A DNA stretch of 64,000 bases, from positions 72,184,001-72,248,000 of the forward strand of contig NC_064838.1 of the NCBI RefSeq assembly GCF_024166365.1. The letters run 5' to 3'. Made by a program: the position numbers and the translations under genes. The notes beneath the pieces are model-generated. The model saw only the letters and a program-made list of their open reading frames with translations. It was not told the origin of the DNA and ran no database searches. Below are positions 23,125 through 33,035 of the stretch, in pieces; positions within the stretch are counted from its first letter, which is position 1; each line of letters opens with the position of its first letter. Source of the stretch: Elephas maximus indicus (Eukaryota > Chordata > Mammalia > Proboscidea > Elephantidae).

Positions 23125-24473
23125 CTATAAGTTATTGTATTAGCTTATTTTATGTTTGCTTACTGTGTTGTAGCTTTTTGCTTTGGTTTGTTTTGATATT
23201 CCCAAATGGGTTGCCTGGGTGAGCTAGCTTGATTATTTTCGCCTTTGGAGCTCTGACGTCCTGTCCCTCGATGGCTACAGCTGTTATCAGGCATATCAGT
23301 CTAGGAGTCCATTCAGTTTTCTTGCATGAATTCAGCTCAGGTATCCAGGTAGCCGATTATCAATATGTGGTACAGGCTCTGTCCTACAGTCTTAGAGGGG
23401 CAGGGGTGATTGGTGCAGGTACTGGTACCTGGTTGCAGCAGGGCATCATACTCTGAACAAGGCAGAGGCCTGAGAATCATCCCCCACGTGTCTCTGAGGA
23501 AAGCATGTCCCTGTTCCCTAGAGCCTATAGGTGGTGGTGGTGGGGGGGGCTCTGCAGACAGACCATGGGCACACAATGATTTTGGTTGTAAGGACTGGGA
23601 GGTACCAGTTCTCCTTGGACCCTTGTCGCGGGTGGCTGGGTGACCTGAGTGGAGCCTCCAGTCCTTTAGCCCCTGATGTGGGTAGGTGAGGACCCTGTGT
23701 AATAAGCAAAGCAATGTCAGACATCAAAGTCTCACCTCTCCACCACACAGCTGAAATGGTTGTAGTCTGCCAAGGAGGGCCTATTCTACTGAAATAGGCC
23801 CACACAAGTCCATGCAGAGGGGAAAGGTACTCAAAGTCCATGGACCGTTTATGCCCAGACAGGAGCCGCTCCTGTCCTGAGCTCTTCTGGTTAGTGGAGC
23901 TGGCAAATTATCTTTTCCCCTAATTGCAGTTTTATTCCTTCTCCAAGGCTGAGAGGATGGCTCTAGGCACTGAACAGGGCCTATCTCAGGGCCAGGAAAA
24001 TCAGCTGCTGAAGCCGACTTGGGATCGGGGCGGGAGGTGGTGTGGTAAAATATACGCAGGTACTTAGCTTTTGCCAAGAGCCCTGTTCTTCTTTGGTTCC
24101 AGAGGTATGAGTAGGCTGTGTGGCTGGCTGCTTCTCCCTGAGGAAACTGCCACCGAACACTAGTACCAGCCTGCCACAGCAGCTCCCAGGAATGGTGCCT
24201 GAGTGCTCCCGGTGATTCAGGTCCAGTAACTCCTCTCTGCTTCTGAAATGTCTCTTCCTCCCCCTGACTCTCAGTTTGTTTTCTAACCTGCCTTTGATGT
24301 TCAGGGCTCCTGGCTTGTCATAAATATACTCGTTTCACTTGTTTTTTCAGGTCTTTGTTGTAAGAGGGCTCACTGGAAGCATTTGTTTATTCCACCATCT
24401 TGGCCCCTCCTTCCTCTGCATCCACATTTTAGGTATCTGTTAGAGCAGCACCTCACTCCTGGTAACAAATTCT

Positions 24474-24986
24474 GTCTTGGTTATCTAGGGCTGCTATGAC
24501 AGAAATACCACAAGTGGATGGCTTTATGACAGAGAATTATTCTCTCAGTCTAGGAAGCTAGAAGACTGAATTCAGGGTGCAAGCTCCAGACGATGGCTTT
24601 CTCTCTCAGCTGTGGAGGAAGGTCCCTGTCATCAATCTTCCCTTGGTCTAGGAGCCTCTTAGTGCAGGAACCTCAGGTCCAAAGGACGCACTCTTCTCCT
24701 GGTGCTGCTTCTTGATTGTATGAGGTCCCCATGTCTGTCTGCTCACTTCTGTCTTGTATATCAAAAGAGATTGGCTTAAGATACAATCTAATTTTGTATA
24801 TTGAGTCCTGCCTCATTAACATAACTGCTACTAATCCCATCTCATTAACATCATAGAGATAGAATTTACAACACACAGGAAAATCACATCAGATGACGAA
24901 ATTGTGGACAGTCACACGATACTTGGTATCATGGCCTAGCCAAATTGATACACATATTTTTGGGGGACACAATTTAATCCATGGCA
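24474..24986 (-). repeat. MaLR 5' LTR
   Basis: About 510 bp, matching the solo LTRs at 14727-15224 and 54474-54997. On the plus strand it begins TTGGTTATCTAGGGCTGC and ends with AATCCATGGCA. Confidence 0.85.
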
Positions 24987-25149
24987 GGACAGTTGTAAAA
25001 TTAGTAAGAATACTTTCCTTTGGGAAAGGCCAGATTCAAAATCAGTAATCTTCAAGGACTTACACATTCTTTGGTCATGACCTTTCATGTGAAGGATCAT
25101 TGAGCAGAGAGAAGACAATGGGAATTTTACATAAATATTTTTGGGGACA

Positions 25150-25985
25150 CCTTGGAAGGCTTCAAATCAAGTAGCGAGGCTGTGCTCTGTTTGTTCTGAG
25201 TAGAATGGAGGTAAAATCTACCAACCCTCACCAGAGGGATACCCTCATCATCAGGGTGTCTCCTGGGAGATACCCATTGCTAATAGGACCTATGTTCAAA
25301 TAGTAAGTGGATTTTATTCAACCAGCTCCCACCAATGGTTATACATTTGTTTTAGTTGTGATTTGTGGATATTCACATTTAGTAGAAGATTTTCCCTGTC
25401 ACCAAGCTATGGCAACTTTTGTGGCTAAGAAATTGCTGGAAAATATCATTCCCACTTGGGGCTCCAGCCATCCTTGGCAGTGATTTAGGTACCCCACTTT
25501 ACCGGACAAGTGATCGCTGCTATTTGTAAAGTATTTCCTGTTTTTTTGTCAGCTCCGTCGTTCTTACCACACGCAGTCCTCTGGATTTGTGGAACGGAAC
25601 AACGGTATCGTAAAGACCTAATTGGCAAAACTTTCATCTTCAGTGGGGCTGATCTGACCCTCATAAATTGACCCCTTATGAGATAATTGCAGGGTAGCCA
25701 ATGAATTTACCTTATTTATCAGGAGCTGCTGATTCAGATTTGATCCAAGGCAATTCATTAAAATATTGCCAGGCCTTATTTCATTATGCCAAGGAGTATG
25801 CTCCTCAAGCAAGCATTTGATGGCGGAGGTACTGAATGGCTCACAAGGCCTCCTCTTGCACCTGGCAATTATGTTTATTGGAAGACACATCAATTAAAGG
25901 ATTCACTTGAGCCTTGTTGGAAGGGTCCATACCTATTCCCCCTAATTCATCCTTGTGTTCCTAAATTACAAGGAGTTAAGGAGTG
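25150..25985 (+). pseudogene. Retroviral integrase remnant
   Basis: Resumes the class I retrovirus after the MaLR insertion. A readable stretch at about 25330-25470 matches the integrase core ('FPCHQAMATFVAKKLLENI' phrase with a following PTWG). The open frame at 25786-25986 matches the C-terminal domain ('GNYVYWKTHQLKDSLEPCWK' phrase). Between them the frame is broken by several stops. The pattern fits gammaretrovirus-like class I integrases. Confidence 0.75.
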
Positions 25986-26272
25986 AGGCCATTTATCTCA
26001 ACTGAAAAAGACTACAGCACCTGTTTGTACTAGAAGCCACAGAAGAACTCAAAGTGAAATTCACTTGTGTTCAAACATGAAGTAGATGACTGCAAGAGTG
26101 AATAACTTACCCCAGGTCATGGAGCTGGAACATGCAAGTGGCTAAGACCTTTAGGCTCTGTTATACTGCTATCTTTCTAGCTTTAGCGATTCTGTATCTG
26201 TTGTATACTTAAGAATTATTTTTTGGTAAACATTTATGCAGCTTTTGGAGATTTTTGGAGTTAGTTTGGTAA

Positions 26273-26434
26273 TTTTAACCAAACCCATTGCTGTTGAGTT
26301 CTTACTGACTCATAGTGACCCCATAGGACAGAGTAGAACTGCCCCATAGGGTTTCCAAGGAGCACTTGGTCCATTTGAACTGCAGACCTTTTGGTTAGCA
26401 GCTGAACCTTAACTACTACACCATCAGGGTTTCC
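26273..26434 (-). mobile_element. AfroSINE type A between pol and env remnants
   Basis: Reverse-oriented, complete copy ending CATCAGGGTTTCC. Flanks carry a similar TTGGTAATT / TTGGTGATT duplication. Confidence 0.9.
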
Positions 26435-26459
26435 TTGGTGATTACAGGCACAGTTATTT

Positions 26460-27945
26460 TTTCTGGATGTTTGTGGTAGTATTCCTTTTCCATATTTGTG
26501 TTCTAATCATGACTCGCATTACTGCTTTAATACCTTTATTGTTTCCTTTTTCTATTGCTTGGCAAGAAAATGCTTTTATCAAATTAGTTATATCAGTAGC
26601 CAGTGATAACAATTTAACTGAATGCTGGATGCATCACTCTTCCCCTCAGTCTACACAAGATCATACTGATCCTTTTGCTGTGCCAGTATTAGATTATAAA
26701 TCCACACCTGATTTTACTGTTGATTTTGAGAAACCCTTTAAATGGGCTATTCATGTCACATTATGGCTACTTCCAGAATTACCCACTTATCCATCAGCTC
26801 CCTGTTACAATCTTAACAATGCATGGTTAGAATGTTTTATTCTATCCACACCATGCAATCTTTTTATTGATGGTGTTCGATATTATTCTACAATAGTAGC
26901 AGATAGTCATTTTAAAAATAATTTAAAAAAACTCTCAGTTTGTGCCTGACTCAAGGATCCCCTGGAATTTGGAGAATTATCCATTTGTGATGATTCATTA
27001 ACTGCAAAGTGACTCGGAAGGGCCAATCAGTCCATCCCATTTCCTTATATTCAAACCGGGGCAGACATGTTGTGTGCCCCATCCAGATGTGTCTTTTTGT
27101 GTGGAGGATCAGCTTATTCAAGGGAAAACTCTGATAAGTCACTCTATATTTGGGCATTGTCATGTTTACATGGTTGGAATATATGCTAGGCCCATGCACC
27201 TTAAAGATGCTAGGAGTTACCATGAGTATTCATTCATACAATGACGCCTTGCTATTGAACAGTAACTTCAAATTAATATCCATAAAGAAGATAGAACTTG
27301 TCCTCTCAGGTAATACCATCATTTATTACCAGGATGGGGAGATCCTTATTATGTGCTGTTGTGCCCTGGCTTGGTACTATGCAATAAAACATCCCATTAG
27401 CAATTTATCTGCCACTATGGCTAAAATTTTTTTATGGCTAAAATTGTTGATGATGTGGCCAATGGAATGGCCGCCCAACAAAAAACCTTTAGAATCCTTG
27501 GCAAAAGTAGTATTGGACTATGGAATAGTTCTAGATTTCCTCTTAGCCCAGCAAGGAGAGTTTTGCTCCATTGCTAACACCTATTGTTGCTCTTGGATTA
27601 ACTGGAGATGTTGAACAGGATATTGCTAAGATTCATCCAATGACTGTTTGGTTACAGTCTATACCCCTATAACTTTACCATTCTTTTTTTATATCTTCAG
27701 TTGGCTACTTAATAGTGCAGATTCTTGGTTATGGTCTCGGTTGCAAACTGGGTTAATTATTTTAATAATAATTTTTATTATTGGAATTATAAAATGTGTT
27801 ATGCAATGTGCATCTACAACAGGAACTGATAACCCTTCCTCATCTCATGCTCAGAGAATTATGTATATCAACACTGCATTCAAGATCATGCTCAAAGAAT
27901 TATGCATATCAACACTGCATTCAGGAACCCAAAATTAGAGAAGCC
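26460..27945 (+). pseudogene. Retroviral env remnant
   Basis: A 160-codon frame (26467-26949) begins with a hydrophobic signal-like stretch and has Cys- and Trp-containing, N-glycosylation-like sequence, as in a surface subunit. Further decayed sequence continues to a hydrophobic membrane-spanning-like segment near 27745-27800. The region 27846-27923 is a 41-bp tandem duplication near the end. Frames change and stop several times, so it cannot make a complete envelope protein. Family-level identity is inferred mainly from position. Confidence 0.65.
27846..27923 (+). repeat. 41-bp tandem duplication
   Basis: Two copies (27846-27886, 27887-27923) starting CATGCTCAGAGAATTATG, with two or three base differences, at the end of the env remnant. 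Confidence 0.85.
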
Positions 27946-28272
27946 TCTTGACTTACGTTAGCCATTTGAAAGTAAGTCAGCTTGTTCCTCCAATGTGGCC
28001 ATACTCTATCCACTTCCCATACCGAAATCACTGAAGACAGCAGTTGCTCAGCCATAGCATGATGGACTTACTGGAGCTGCCCAGCAACCAAGATACCGAT
28101 GGTCCCTGATTATGGGGGAAAAGGGGCTTAACGTGAAAAACTAGAAAGGAATAAATTATGAAGGTTGAGCCACCACCTGGGAGCAGCATATTGACAAACT
28201 CATGCGGAAGACATTATGCCCATAACTGTGAACAAAGGATGTTCTTCAGAACCCTTGATCAAAAGAACAGAA

Positions 28273-28917
28273 TGATGTGGGATATAAACTCAAAAGAGGC
28301 ATCTGATGTAAAGTAAAATGGGTGAACTAATGCTAAAGCTCAGTATAATCTTTCACACAGATTCAAACCCTGTTGCTTAGGAACCAACCCTGTCATTAAG
28401 GAAACTATTCTTTGTGGTCAGGCTAAGAATGTGGATATTACATGTTCTGGGGTCTGTAACCAAACCTTATTGGAAGTTTTTGTGTTAGATCAGTCCAGAA
28501 AATCTTATGCTCTGAGTGAGGTAATGTTTAGGAATCTGTTCCCGACAGTATCTGTTACGCCATCATCATTTCATCATTTTGTGATGGTCATGAGACCCTC
28601 TCCACAAACACATACCTTGCAATTTTGTCCTTTAGCCAATTCATGTATTCTAGCTATATTAATGTAGCCACAAATGTTAAAAATCATGTTTTGCTTTGTC
28701 CCACCTTTAATTGATTTCAGTCACTGTAAACCAATCAGAATATTGTGTTTTGTAGTTCCTCCTATGGCATATAACTATGTGTGATTTGCACTCTCTCCCT
28801 TGGATCCATGAGCTTCGGACTCTGAGGTTTTCACAGTCTCCATTTGAATGACATATTGGCTTCAATAAATGTCTTTGATTTATTCTAACAGAGTTGGAGA
28901 ATCTTTTCTCTACAACA
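28273..28917 (+). repeat. 3' LTR of the class I retrovirus
   Basis: Begins TGATGTGGGATATAA, ends CTACAACA, and retains AATAAA at 28864-28869. A purine-rich tract (AAAAGAACAGAA) precedes it directly. It is followed by the AGCA target duplication. Confidence 0.9.
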
Positions 28918-28921
28918 AGCA

Positions 28922-29240
28922 TAATTTGGTGAAACTAGTTGGAGAATTGGCAAATGCACCATCAAAAACTAATAGACGAAGAGACAAAAGGTTTAAATAA
29001 AATCAATAAGCTTAATATCAGCGTGTACATAAAATCAGTAGTAGACAACTATCCACACCACTCCCTCAAGACAGTAAGTCCAGCCATTTTACAGGTGAAT
29101 ATTACTAAACTTACAAAAGAAAACATTTTTCTTTTATTTAACAAAGTAAATAGGAAGCTAAAAACACAGCACCCAGAGACCAGGTGTGTAGTACAAAGAC
29201 TTGACGCAGCAGGTGCTGTTCAGACACCTTGCCTTTTAAC
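28922..29240. other. Unassigned A-rich sequence
   Basis: Right flank of the retrovirus. It is A-rich and may be an old L1 remnant, but I cannot support a family. Confidence 0.3.
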
Positions 29241-29437
29241 CCAAAACAGTTGCTGTCGGGTTGATTCTGACTCGTGGAGACCCCACATGTGTCAGAATAG
29301 AACTATACTCCATAGGGTTTTAAATGTTTGATTTTTTAAGAATTAGACTCAAAAGCCTTTCTACTGAGGCACCTCTGGGTAGACTCGAGTCTCCAGCCTT
29401 TCAGTTAGCAGCCAAGCACATTAACCATTTGTATAAA
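29241..29437 (-). mobile_element. AfroSINE type B
   Basis: Reverse-oriented type B copy with the CCCACATGTGTCAGAATAG-like tail region and 'GCCTTTCTACTGAGGCACCT' middle. Confidence 0.85.
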
Positions 29438-29889
29438 CCTTCTGACATATTCAACTTTTTGATAAGTGCAGTCATTTAAGCAACAGGACCATTCAGAGCC
29501 ACTTCATTTATTCGAAAAGTCTTCCACATGACTGCTTCAAGGGTATCTTGGCTGGCGATGGCTCTTCTGTGGTTCAAATACATGTGAAATGCATATGTGG
29601 TTCAAATCCATGCAAAATGCATATAATATACTTCTGTAAGAAAATATACAATAATTGTATGTGTAGTATGATATAAACTCTGGGAGGAAAAAAAGCAGGC
29701 AAACATCTATGAAGAGTAAAAAAGACTGGAAGAAAATATACCACAATGTTAAGTGAAGTTAAGTTTGAATGACAGAAGTGTGAGTCGTTTCTTCTCTTTT
29801 CGATTTTTCTTTAGTGAGAAATAATTTAGTAGTTTCCAAATATATTGATGCTTCTTATTAAACTTAAAAACTTTTAATGGTTCTATTAC

Positions 29890-31093
29890 TTCATTGAAAC
29901 AAACAGAAAACAACTAGCAAAATAGCAACAGAAAGCCTAACCGTATCAATGAGAACATTAAAATTGAATGGACTAAACACCCCAATCCAAAGGCAGAGAT
30001 TATGTGACTGGATAAAACAACAGGATCCAACAATGGGTCTTGCTGCTTACAAGAGGAACACCTTAGATTCAAAGACACAAGTAGGTTGAAAATAAAGAAT
30101 AGAAAAAGATATAGTATGTAAACAGTAACCATAAGAGAGCTGGAATGGCTATATTAACATCACATTAAATAGACTTTAAAACAAATATTACTATGGACCT
30201 TTTTGATAGCCAATACATCTAGAATATATAACAATTATAAATGTCCTTCAACAACAGACCCCCAAAATGCATGAAGCAGATACTGGAAGAATTAAAAGAG
30301 GAAATAGACAATTCATCAATAATAGTTAGGGATTTCAATACCCCACTCTCAGTCATTGATGGAATACCTATAGAAGACTTTAACACTACTCATCAACTTG
30401 ACATGACTGATATTTATAAAATGTCCAAAGACTGCAGAACACACGCTCTTTTCAAGTATACATGGAACATTGTCCAGTGTAGGCCATATTCAGAAGCCCA
30501 AAACAAGTCTCAATAAAATTAAAAAGACTGAAATTATATAAAGTGTGTTCTCTGATTCTCTGACCACAATGGAATTAAATTAGAAATCCACAACAGAAAG
30601 AAATATGAGAAAACACCAAATACTTGAAAATTAACACACTTCAAAATAATCCATGAATCAAAGAAGAAATCAGAAGAGACATTAAAAATAATTCAGACTT
30701 AATGAAAACAAAAACACAACATATCAAAACATATGCGATGTATCTTAAGCACTGCTTATGAAGAAATGTATAACTTTAAATGCCTATGATAGAAAAGAAG
30801 AGAAGTCACAAATAAAAAACCCTAAGCTTCCACCTTAGGAGACTACAAAACAATGAGCAAGCTAAACACAAAGGAAGCAAGAGGTATGAAATAATACTGT
30901 AGCTAAAAGAAAAACCCAGAGAAAATCAAATAAGCCAAGAGTTGGCTTTTTGAAAAGATCAACAAAATTGACAAACCGTTAACCCTTGGCTAGACTGACC
31001 AAGAAAACAAAAGAGAAGACACCGATTACCAAAATCAGGAAGGAAAGAGGGGGCACCACTACCAACCCTACAGAAATGAGAAGAATTATAAGG
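29890..31093 (+). mobile_element. L1 ORF2 endonuclease fragment
   Basis: The plus strand reads as the N-terminal part of an older L1 ORF2. The frame at 30241-30516 has the endonuclease 'VRDFNTPLS' block (usually GDFN) followed by a 'DMTDIYK' block. It lacks both the L1 5' end and the 3' half and stops abruptly at the LPCAT1 sequence. Confidence 0.8.
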
Positions 31094-32882
31094 GGTCTGC
31101 CCGCCCTCCGCCTCGGTCCGCTCCGGCTCCTCTCACGGTGGTGGCTCTGCGGCTGGGGAGACCTGCCACAGGTCGCTCTGTCTCAGCCGCCAACTCCTCC
31201 AGCGCAGGGGCAGGTGAAGCGGTGGCTGTCACCCCAGGGGTGGAACCCCTTCGTGCACGAGCTGCGCTTCAGCACTCTGCAGAAGGCCCAGATCGCCATC
31301 ATGACGCTGACCCTCTTCCCCATCTGACTCCTGTTTGCCGCCTTCACGATGCTGCTCGCCTGGTCCTTCCCTTTTGTACCTTCACTGGGATTTGCTGAGA
31401 GAAAACCAGAAGAGCCGTTGGCTTGTGGCAGAAGGTCGTGGACTTCCGGCTCAAGGCCGTCATGCAGACCACGTGATTTGCCGGCGACTCCCACCCAGTG
31501 GCCCAGAAGGGGTGACAGGCCCTACCGACTGAGGCGGCCATCCTGACCCTTGGCACCACACTCCTCGTACTTCAACGCCGTTCCCGTGACCATGGCGTCC
31601 ATTGTGATGAAGGCAGAGAGCAGGGGTATCCCCATATGGGGAACTCTGATCAAGTGCATCCGGCCAGTGTGTCCGGATCAGACCAGGACTTGTGCAGGAA
31701 AACAGTGGAAGAGATAAAAAGAGGGGCTTAAGTCCAACGGGAAGTTATGACAATGATTTTTCCAGAAGGTACTTGTACCAATGGGACCTGCCAAACTACC
31801 TTGAAGACTGGTGTGTTTATCTTTGGTGTTCCTGTCCAGCCTGTGGTTTTAGGATACCCAGATAAGCTGGACATGATCACGTGGACGTGGCAAGGACCTG
31901 GAGTGTTGGAAATGCTGTGGCTCGCCCTGTGTCAGTTTCACAGTTAGGTGGAATGAGTTTCTCCAAGTTTACCACCCTTCCAAGGCGAAGAGGAGCCCGG
32001 CGCTATACGCCAGCAGCATGAGGCGCGTCATGGCAGAAACCCTGGGCTTCTCCGACATGGATTACACGTTTGAGGATTGTTAGCTGGCCCCAGGGGAAGG
32101 ACAGTCCATCTCCCCTCTGACCCTTGCCTTCTAGAATTTGCCAGGCTTGTGAGAGGCCTGGGGCTAAAGCTAGAAAAACTTGAAAAAGATCAGAAAGCGC
32201 AAAGGTGAAGAAGGGCGAGAAGACTGACTTGTGGAGTTCACGGAGCACTTGAAGTACCGCTTTCCGACACGCTGGACTGCGTGTTCTCACTGTTTGATGA
32301 GAGCGGAGGTGGCAAGATGGACCTGCGGGAATATGTGATCGCCTTGTCCGTGGTCTGCAGAGCGTCTGAGACTCTGGACACCATCTAGCTGCCATTCAAG
32401 ATGTATGCATGGCACGAGGACGGCTGCATAAATGAGGAAGACCTGTCCTGCATTCTGAAGACGGCCTTGGGCGCGGCAGAGCTGCTTCTGACAGACCTCT
32501 TCAGCGGTGTCGATGAAGATGAGAAGGGAAGAATCTCTTTTGCTAACAGGTTTGCACACATGTACCCAGACTTTGCAGAGCAATATCTGTATCCTGACCA
32601 GGCACGGTTTGAAACCTGCCCTTAGACTCTTGTCAGCGCCAACCCCGAACAGCGTCTGTACTGACTTCAGCCCCCAAAGCACTGACCCCGGGAGGAAGCC
32701 CCTCCATAGGAAACTGGACTAGGACAGAAGGTTCTGGAGTGAGGAACCTCCCCGGCTCTGTTGCCATGCCCTACCAGGGGCTGTGGCTCCCCATTTGCGC
32801 GTGAGGACATCTGGTGTTCTCTCTCTCCACAGGGCCTCCACATACTGTCTCCAGACTCGGGTTTTAGAAGAGGTAGGGTGTG
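31094..32882 (+). pseudogene. LPCAT1: Processed pseudogene of LPCAT1
   Basis: Intron-free copy of lysophosphatidylcholine acyltransferase 1, an ER membrane enzyme that reacylates lysophosphatidylcholine. Readable in several frames: 'GWNPFVHELRFSTLQKAQIA' (31240-31300), the region around the acyltransferase HX4D motif (31557-31577, now HSSYFN with the Asp changed to Asn), 'IFPEGTCTNGTCQ' (31756-31794), 'PVQPVVLGYPDKLD' (31829-31870), the EF-hand region (about 32270-32560) and the C-terminus ending RKLD with its stop at 32719-32721 (an ER-retrieval-like tail). A TGA interrupts the early membrane segment (near 31325), and frameshifts follow. A short 3' UTR continues to a SINE at 32883; no poly-A tail remains. 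Confidence 0.92.
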
Positions 32883-33035
32883 TAAGGGGCCGTGGTGCCA
32901 CGATGGTTAAGCACTGGGCTTCTAGCCAAAAGGTCAATCGTTGGAACCCACTAGCAACTCTGTGGGAGAAAGATGTGAGTCTGCTTACTTAAAGATTTAC
33001 AGCCTGGGAAATCCTATGGGGCAGTTCTACCCTGT
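32883..33035 (+). mobile_element. AfroSINE, 3'-truncated
   Basis: tRNA-like head and the longer middle with 'GGGAGAAAGATGTGAGTCTG' are present. The copy ends in the middle of the RTE-like tail, where a minus-strand L1 begins, so the 3' end was lost by a rearrangement rather than by retroposition. Confidence 0.85.

Larger units (their letters stand above)
16631..24416 (-). mobile_element. Nearly full-length L1, elephant-type
   Basis: All L1 parts are present in order on the minus strand: 5' UTR (about 24416-23125) starting with a GGAGGGGCCAAGATGG-type end, ORF1 (about 23124-22100), ORF2 (about 21620-18000) and 3' UTR (about 18000-16631). The flanks carry a near-identical target duplication (ATCCATATTTT / ATCCACATTTT, around 16620-16630 and 24420-24430). 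Both ORFs contain stops and frameshifts. It is interrupted by a SINE (17686-17855) and a 100-bp L1 3' end (about 21912-22012). Length without these is about 7.5 kb. Confidence 0.93.
14604..24986 (-). mobile_element. MaLR (ERVL-MaLR) provirus
   Basis: Two LTRs in the same minus orientation (14604-15618, itself interrupted; and about 24474-24986) bound an internal region (15619-16630 and 24417-24473) that resembles MaLR internal sequence in gene order and wording, including the block just inside the 5' LTR ('GCAGCACCTCACTCCTGG'). It inserted into the class I retrovirus and was later opened by a nearly full-length L1. No coding frame survives. Confidence 0.8.
10663..28917 (+). mobile_element. 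Class I endogenous retrovirus, broken and interrupted
   Basis: Two direct LTRs of equal length (645 bp) bound the element, flanked by the 4-bp target duplication AGCA (10659-10662 and 28918-28921), the duplication size usual for gammaretrovirus-like elements. The interior holds traces of gag (about 12306-13840), integrase (25150-25985) and env (26460-27940) in the right order. Protease, reverse transcriptase and most of RNase H are missing. It was opened by a MaLR provirus (14604-24986), an L1 3' end (11640-11905) and two SINEs. All frames are disrupted; the two LTRs have many differences, so the insertion is old. No intact viral gene is present. Confidence 0.9.

Noticed and set aside
26467..26949. 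Open 160-codon retroviral env-like frame as a possible domesticated (syncytin-like) gene.
   Set aside because: The frame covers only part of a surface subunit. The downstream parts are broken by stops and the membrane-spanning segment is out of frame, so a working or domesticated envelope is not supported.
31094..32882. LPCAT1 sequence as a functional intronless gene.
   Set aside because: Early stop, frameshifts and the changed catalytic Asp argue against function.
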